Source of the DNA: Ophiothrix spiculata
Taxonomy: Eukaryota; Echinodermata; Ophiuroidea; Amphilepidida; Ophiotrichidae
NCBI GenBank assembly: GCA_000969725.1
Contig: JXSR01S008002.1
Length of the DNA stretch: 55,188 bases
Reading direction: 5' to 3' (one strand)
The notes under the pieces were generated by a model. The model was given only the letters and a program-made list of their open reading frames with translations, made no database searches and was not told the DNA's origin. This document shows positions 26,843-35,800 of the stretch, one piece after another (positions within the stretch are counted from its first letter, which is position 1; each line of letters starts with the position of its first letter). Made by a program: the position numbers and the translations under genes.

Positions 26843-29800
26843 TAATAATAAAATTCTTCTATAGAACCATCTACGCATCTGGGTAATTTATCTCTTATTA
26901 ATCAGACTCAACTTCCCGGATGTAGGATACATCAATAGAGGTCATTGTTCATATCGGTTATGATCGTAGTAAGGCAATACAGCTGTGAAGAACGTAATGT
27001 AATACAGTCGTGAAGAACGTAAACAGATCAAACTTTCCCCTTTCCATGTGTTGCGCTCTATCAGATAAATTGTGATTTTCTAGAGTGAATTTTACAATTT
27101 TGATTTTTTGATGAAAATACACTCCTGACATTTTTTTAAAGATGAGCGCCCTCAATACTTGAGCTCATAAACTGCATTAAGGGGGGTGTCACACCATTTT
27201 CATAAATTTTCCGAAATTTCAAAATTTTGATTTTTTTTTTTTGACGAAAAAACACTCCTGACATTATTTAAAGATGAGCGCCCTCATTAAGCTTATAAAC
27301 TGCATTAAGGGGGGTGTCATACCATTTTCACAAAATTTCCGAAATTTTACAATTTTGATTTTTTGATGAAAATTCACTCCTGACATTATTTTAAGATGAG
27401 TGCCCTCAACGGTTGAGTTCATAAGCATAATGCTAGAGTAACGCTTTGGCAAATGAAAAACATTTTCATGAGCATTATGTAATTGTTAGGACAAAACCAC
27501 AGCCAAATATCTTCGTATTAACATTGTAAAAGCTGTTTCGTTGGGTAGGTCTTTAAAATATTCATGAATGATTCCCTTGTCTTCAAACATTGATCCCTCC
27601 CCTACATGTTAGTCGTATATGTATTTTTCTTCTCAGTATGAAAGCGCGCTTTTTACGTTTGACAAAATTTACGTTCAAATTGATTTTTGAAAATGGTAAT
27701 TGCATCATGTTTGGTACCAAAATAATTCTACAAGTCTCCTAGCTCTATCAATACATATGTCTATGATTGCCATGCGAATCATAGTTTAAAAGTTAAAAGC
27801 ATTTAAAAATGGGGTGTTAATTTTTGGACACCTTGTAGAAACCAGTGTATCAGAAAGGTAATAGAATACATTGTTTTACTGGCAAGTCTCAAATGATGTG
27901 TCTAGATGATCAATTATTTGAGATTTTAAACTGAAAACTTTTGGAAGACGAAGTCCGCCATTTAGTGGTCCGCCATTTTGTGGTAATTAGTGATGTCAGC
28001 GTAGGTCATTCTATTGAACAATAATATTGACCCTGTGTGCCACTGCCATTTTGAACAAACAGTGATCACTGAATCCCATACTTGGTGTATGCAGCACCCT
28101 GGTATATTAATGCGAGTTGCCATCTCTTACACAGATATATTACTGTGCACTTCCCAGCGTGTATCTATTAAAACACACTGTAGTATATATAGCCTTGTAT
28201 AAGATGTTCTATCAGAAGGGTAATCAATCAATCAATGATACAAGTACATGCATTTACGTGACTGTCCGACCACGGAGCAAGTAAAATTTCTTGCCCAAGG
28301 AAACAAGGAGACGAAAACCGCCCCCGGCCTGAGGCTCAAACCCACAATCTCTAACATTATTAGTTATCCCCTGCTTGTTCATGCAATATGAGAAAATCAT
28401 TAATGGTTTGTGTTCGTATCACATAAGGCTGAAAGCCGCGAGTTTGATACATTTAAACCAAACCATTAATATTTTCCGTATTGCATGAGAACAAACAGGG
28501 GATAACGAATTTATCACTAAAATACAAATGTTGATAGCAAATATTTGAAAATATTAGGAAAAATCCTTTGAAAATTGTTATTTTTATAACATTGCAATCA
28601 ATTTTAGATTTGTAATTTTCCGGTTTTGATCGACAGCTATGCGCTTCGTTTCGATCGGCATCACGTAGGACAATGCGTGGCTGTTAGTCTCGCACACACA
28701 GCTAGCAGCAGCTCGCGCTTTGTGATACAGCTATCATGTTCCGAAAGCGATACTAGTTGGACTGGTGAAAGAGCTGTATGATATGAGTTTTCGTATCACA
28801 TAGAGGATTTCATATCATGTAAAACTCAGAAATTATGATACGATACGGAAATATCCATTTTAGTTATTAACCAATGAAATTGTTGTATTTTTATCTACTG
28901 AATGATATAGATTTCCTATCACCTGTTTGATTCAGGTAATACAGGCAAATATTAATTGGCTCTTAACCAATGAAATTACTGATTTACTGTCAAGTACATG
29001 ATAAAATATTGTACATGTAGTAGGTTTTGTCAATATGGTAGCATTTATTCTATTCATCGTCCACTTATTTACAGAAAAATCAGATAGTTTTATAAAATCA
29101 ACTGCCAACAAGTTCTGCAAAGGCACCTTCATATGAAGCTTTCTATAAATCAATACAAAAAATGGAATTATCTTTGCATGTAAGGCTCATAAATTTCAAG
29201 ATCAAGTACCGATATCACTTTTAACCCTAGCCTGCATTTAACGAAAGACACAACCATGTGACAAATCTCTAACAATCATAAGGCTGCGATCACATAGAAC
29301 TATACTATTCGGGTATACGGTGCACAATTCCTCCTGGGCACGCGTATAGATGCAATCGAACACATGAATTTGATGCTACCGGTTCACATAAGAGGGCACT
29401 GATTCGAAAAAACGTATAGCTTGTGCGCCTGTATAAAATATAGCCATCGAATAGCGTATATAGCGAATACCGTATACTTTTATATAATCACAGCCTTAGA
29501 GACCAATGTTACAAAGAGAAAATGGGAATTTTGCCTTGGATCAGCGATTAAATGAAATATACTATACTTACTCATACCAGGAGCAAACATGAAAACTCCC
29601 CATCTGTATGATGGCTTTCTGGAGAGTCTGTTTTCATCTCTCAACTGCTTAATGGTAACAGGAGTTTTCACTTTCCTGTAACCCTTGGAGTTATCACTGA
29701 ACGCATATGGGACAAGCAGGGGGGGAGGCTCGAAGTTGCCGGCCACATATTCCATCCAATCGTTTGAATTTGTCGTTTCATCGACAACTAGCGGAATATA

Positions 29801-32800
29801 CCCCACTGGCCCTGAAACAGAGGGCAAAAATGCCCTCGGTGGCTTTATCTGATTCTTTTTGTCTCTGACCAGAATCTTGACATGAAGTTTCTGAAAAAAA
29901 AAAGAGATTTGCATAATATTTATAGATCATTTCTGTATAAGGTGGATTATCTTTTGCACAATTTCACAAGCAACAAGTAAAAAGAAATATAAGACCGGGG
30001 TCAGACGAACGACGAGGTCGCATTTACTACAATAAATTTTGCTCTCATAATACGTCTGACCCGTATTTATTACAATAGGGTCGTCGTCGCATTAAAAAAA
30101 ATGAACGACAACAATTTCCGTCGTTGAGATGGATTTATTGTAATAAAGTTGAAAGTAATGCGGTAAAAACCCTGTGTGACCCCACCTCGTAATTAATTAC
30201 GACATTGCATTACTATAGCTTGCATGCTGAAAATGATGTGCTAATCCCATCTCGTAATTAATTACGACATTGTATTTATTGTAGTAAATGCGAGGTTGTA
30301 GTATGTGTGACCGCATGTCGTAATTAATTACGACAATAAATTTATTGTAATAAATGCAATGTCGTCGTTCGTCTGACCCTGGCCTAAGTCATACACAATT
30401 ATAATAAGATAAATTGTGAAGAAATGAGCTTTTTGTAAAAAATTAGTTCAGGGAAATAACTTCCCACTGAAATTTTGTGTCAATTTTTTCACAAAAATTG
30501 TGCAAAAGTATGTTCTTTCAACTAACAAAGGAATAATTTCATCACAAATGGAAAGATTCTTAGAGATCTACAATCAGGGAAAAAAGTCGTTGGAATACTA
30601 CAGTCTTTTCAGTTGCATTCATCCGTTTAAAACACTAGAAATTGCAGTAAGAGATGGTCCCAGGTTCAATTCCTGCGTAGTCAGTACTTTTAGGATGTTT
30701 TTTTTTAAGTCCAAAATATAAATTCAAATAAAATCCATTATATTTGAACTTTGGAACCCAAGACATAGACCTTGTTGAAAACTCTCAACAAGGTATTAAA
30801 TCTATGTGTTGTGATCCGAAGTATAAATATGGATGATTTTTTTATTATTTTTTGTGGGTGTGTTGTGTTTTTCTGAGACTTGTTTATTATTTGTATTTGA
30901 ATTATTGAAATTAATAACACGCATAAACTTTATATATCGTCTATAAACATCATCGAGCTTGTATTTATAGTGTACAAGTCATTATTTTTAAGTAATTAAA
31001 ATAAAGAATGTCGAAAATATCATTTTCCCTTTTTGGTTTTCATTCAAATTTAGCAACAGCATAAGTTATAACTATACGTATATGTCCTGAAAGTTTGGCA
31101 TTGATATCTTTATACTTTTGAAGATATGGCAAAAAAACTAAATTGAGATCAAATATTTTGAATTTCGCTCAGACAATCAGGGAAAAAAGTCGTTGGAATA
31201 CTACAGTCTTTTCAGGTGCATTCATCTGTTTAAAACACTATAAATTGCAGTAAGAAATGGATAAAGTTGAAGGCAATGAAGAATTCTTCTCTTCTGACCA
31301 TCCCCTTCCTCACCCCTGTTTCAATGTTGGATGTAAAGATAATCCTTGTGTACGGAACAACATTGAGTGGGGGACGGGGAAAGCGTACAAAATCAATGAC
31401 ATTCATATATAATTGTGCCAAGACTTTTTTCCCTGATTGTAGGACACAACTGCTCAGGAGCTGTATAATTATTAAAGTTCCAGGACACAGCTGCAAATTG
31501 AGGAAAACACTGTATCTATACTTACTACTTTGGCTGGTTTTTTAGCATCTTTGAATTGCATTCTTCTTTTATCACCGATCCTTTTCTCCACCTCCTCCTG
31601 TCTCTTCTTCAAGGTGTCAAGTGCTATTTTGGCTCCTGCAAATAATTGTTTTTCATTAACATATATGCAAGCAAACTGCACAGCAAGAACTTTGACTTTG
31701 AATAAACTAATAGATTATTTACATGTCAGGTCAAACATATGTGGCACAAAATTGCAGTGGCAGTACATTTGTTTTACTGTGATTTTGGAAGCCACTTCCT
31801 GCATGATATTTAAAATTCTATGCTCTGAGTGAATAAGTTTGGATCATACATTTGTAAAACAACAAAGACTAGACAACTCCAGAACATCTATGCAAGTACT
31901 GGCCCCTAGGGACACAATAGCTCTTTACAAGACCAATACTATTCAAAGGTATAAGTCACAAAACATCCATGTGCAAACTGTGGTCCTTGCGATTTCTGTA
32001 GTTTGGTCCTTGTATCTTTGATAGTTTTGATCACTAGAAGTGAATTTATTTATATACATTTGGGCCCTTGGCAAGGCCTTGGACCCGGGCCCTAAGACTA
32101 CCAAAACGTTCTTCCTGTAGTCATGGGCCACATGTGTACCAATATTATTCCTTGTATCTTTTCAAGTTTGGCTGCTAGAGGTGATATTATACATATACAT
32201 ATGGGGCCAAGGCCTTAGGCCCTTGCCCCTAAGATTACCAAAAGCCATTACCTCTAATCAGGGGCCACATGTGTGCCAAGTTTGGTTCTTGTACCTTTTA
32301 TTGTTTGGTTGCTAGGGGTGATTTTGTACATATACATTTGGGCCCCTGGGCCCCAAGCCTTGGGCCCCTGGACCTAAGACTACCAAAAGGCACTTCCTCT
32401 AGTCATGGGCCACATGTGTAATAAGTTTGGTCCTTGTACCTTTTATGGTTTGGTCGCTAGATGTGATTTTATAAATATACAATGCCTAAGACTACCAAAA
32501 GGCAATACCTCTAGTAATGGGCCACATGTGTACCAAGCTTGGTCCTTGGGGCTCATGTACTTTTTGAGTTAGAGGTGATTTTATAAGCGTCTTATGATGA
32601 AGGAAGAGAAGAAAAATACTAGACAACTCCAGAACATCTATGCATGTGCTGGCCCCTAGGGACATAATAGGCCTTTAGGGCCAAAACTATTAAAAATAGG
32701 GCCAAAACTATTCAAAGAAAATTCAAGACTCCCAAGAGTCACTAACTGTAGTCAATTGCCACGTGTGTACGGTGGTTATACCTTTTAAAGTTTGGTTGCT

Positions 32801-35800
32801 ACAGGTGATTTTATACATATACATTTGGCCCCAAGGGCTCAAATCCTTTGGCCCCTAGACCTAAGACTACCTAAAGGCACTTCCTCTAGTCATATCTACC
32901 AAGTTTGGTCCTTGCAGCTTTAATAGTTTGGTCGCTAGAGGTGATTTTATGCATACACATTTAGGCCCCAGGGCCCCACAGGCGTGGGCCTCTAGGCTTA
33001 ATACTACCACAAGGTACAACTTCTAGTCATGGACCACATCTGTACCAGCAAGTTTGGTATGTATACCTTTTATAATGTACGTGGTTGCTAGAGGTGATTC
33101 TATACATATACTACCAAAAGGCACTACCATTAGTCATGGGCCACATGTGTACCAAGTTTAGTCTGTGTACCTTTTACAGTTTAGTCACTAGAGGTGATTT
33201 TATAAATATACATTTGGGCCCATGAGACCCCATGCCTTGGGGCCCCTGGGCCTAAGACGACCAAAAGGCACCACCTCTAGTTATGGGCCACATGTATGCC
33301 AAGTTTAGTCCTTGTACCTTTCATAGTTTGGTCACTAGAGGTGATTTTATACATACACATTTGGGCCCTTGGGGCCCAATGCCTTTGGCCCCTGGGATCT
33401 AAACTACCAAACGGCACTACCTCTAGTTATGGGCCACATGTATGCCAAGTTTGGTCCTTGTGGCTCATGTACTTTTTGAGTTACTGGTGATTTTATAAGC
33501 ATCTTATGAAGGAAGAGGAGAAGGAGAAGACTACACCATCAGGAAAAGAAAATCTATGCAATGTTTCACATGCATAGATAAAAACTAAATGATGACCCCT
33601 CTGTTTTGGTGACCTTTTAACCCCTAAAATCAGATCTACTCTGATCACTGCTTCATGACAAAGAATTTGACACCTTCATTTTTATAATCAGACAAAGTTG
33701 AAAATTTGACCTATAGGGTGACCTTTGACCCCTAAGGAGAGGTCAGGTGCTGGGGTCACCATGACAACTTTTGATTGCTGCTCCATGATTAACAATTTGA
33801 CACTTTAAATTTTGGAATCGGACAGAACTAAACATTTGATCTTTTGGGCGACCTTTGACCCTAAGGATGGGTCGAATATCGAGGTCACTATTACAACTTT
33901 TGATCGCTGCTTCAAGATGAACAATTTGACACCCTATTTTTTTAAATTGAACAAACTTAAAAAATTGACATTTGACATTTGACCTATGAACTTTAACCCT
34001 ATGTGTGTTCAGTGATTTTTTGCAACCTATCTGTGCAAGCAGAATAATTGTACAACCTTTTAATTGGAAGTTACAGAGTTTTGATGATTTTTAATATAAT
34101 TGACCTTTTTTGACCCAAGTGACCCCCGGCAGACATTTTTGTCACCCCATACGATCTGATTCATCGTGTTTGAGTTGAAACCATTGCCAGAAAGAAGAAG
34201 AAGAAATGACAAGAAACAAATAAGTTACTAATAACCATATAGGCCTAACTTAACAATTAACATTACTTACCTTCAGAAAGTTGATCTTTATTGACAGATG
34301 CTTGGCCAGCTGAAATTAAACCAAATATGAAGAGCTGAATAAATTCCTTGTGCTTTGGTCTGGTGGTGTGAGAAAAATACAAAGATTCTACACCAAAACA
34401 TGTTAAAGCACCATTGAAACATGGGCTGGTGATACAAAGCACATCCCAACAACTCTCCCGAACACCCAATTCACCCCACCCGAGTCAAAAGAACTGAAAT
34501 GAGACAGACAATGCACAGCATGGGCTGTCTCTCAAAGACAGAAAACATTTGGAACACAAGTCAATCAGCCCCAAGCCAACCAAGCCCTCAAAAAAAAAAA
34601 ACAGTGGCGGCACCACGGGGGGCATTTACCCCCACCCACCTGGAAATTGTTTTGCCCTCCCCCACCCCGAAAAGAATTTTATAGACCTCTTCAAACATTG
34701 AGATTTTTGCTGGGATTTTCATCAGAATTTTGGACTGTGGTTTGAAATTTTTGTCCTGTATTTGCAATTTACTTGCATAAAATTAACTTCATTCATCATT
34801 ATAATTTTAGGAAATTTTCATGAAATCAATGCATTTTTACCAAAAAATATCCCGTTTAACAGGAGGAATGTCCCAATTAACAGGTCATCGTTGTCAAGGG
34901 ATGTGCGTGAACCAGTTACTGGGGAAGTCACATAATCACTCCGATACTGAATTACAATCATGTCACATTACATTCCAGCCATACATAAGTCCAAACCAAA
35001 TCATGATTGGCCTACAAACTTATCATTCAGATACCATATTAACAGAGTTAATTGAACTAAACACTGGGAAGTAGTGACGTCATAATTTATGTAAATCACC
35101 CAAAATGTGCGCGTTTTGGTTCCAAAGAAACAGGGTGGACAGTTTTGCCACACGTTAAATCTATCGGGAAAAAAGTACCATAGCATTCGTTAAACAAAAA
35201 CAAGATGGTTCGCGAACCAGTAGTCTCGCCTGCGTATCGATCGCCTACTTAATCATTCAGTTGTGGGTTGAATCCCAAGGGAAAGGTCATACAACTGGGT
35301 CACCATTGGCACTTTTGACCGCTGGTCCAAGACATACAATTTGAGACCGTGACCTTTGAAATTGGACAAAGTTGAAACTTGACCTTTCTTTTGACCTTTG
35401 ACCCCCAGTGAAATGTCGGACGACGGGGTCACCATTGACACTTTTGATCGCTGGTCCAAGACGAACAATTTGAGACCTTAACCTTTGAAATCGGACAAAG
35501 TTGAAATTTGACCTTTCTTTTGACCTTTGACACACAGGAAAAGGTCGGACGACAGGGTCACCATTGACACTTTTGATCGCTGGTCCAAGACGAACAATTT
35601 GAGACCTTAACCTTTGAAATAAGCTACATTTTATGCATAAATTAGGTATTTAATTAGCATATTTTGCGCTCAAATTGCAGCTGGCACAAGCTCTATCCCC
35701 ACCTACCCACCAAATTTCATGAATGTAGGGTGCACGGTTTGTAAAATATGCCATTTAAAGCATTTTACGCATAAATTATGCAAATTAGGTACTTAATTAG

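Noticed and set aside
27088-27430. CRISPR-like array
   Set aside because: Units of 122-131 bases repeat in full with no unique spacers, in an animal genome: an ordinary tandem repeat.
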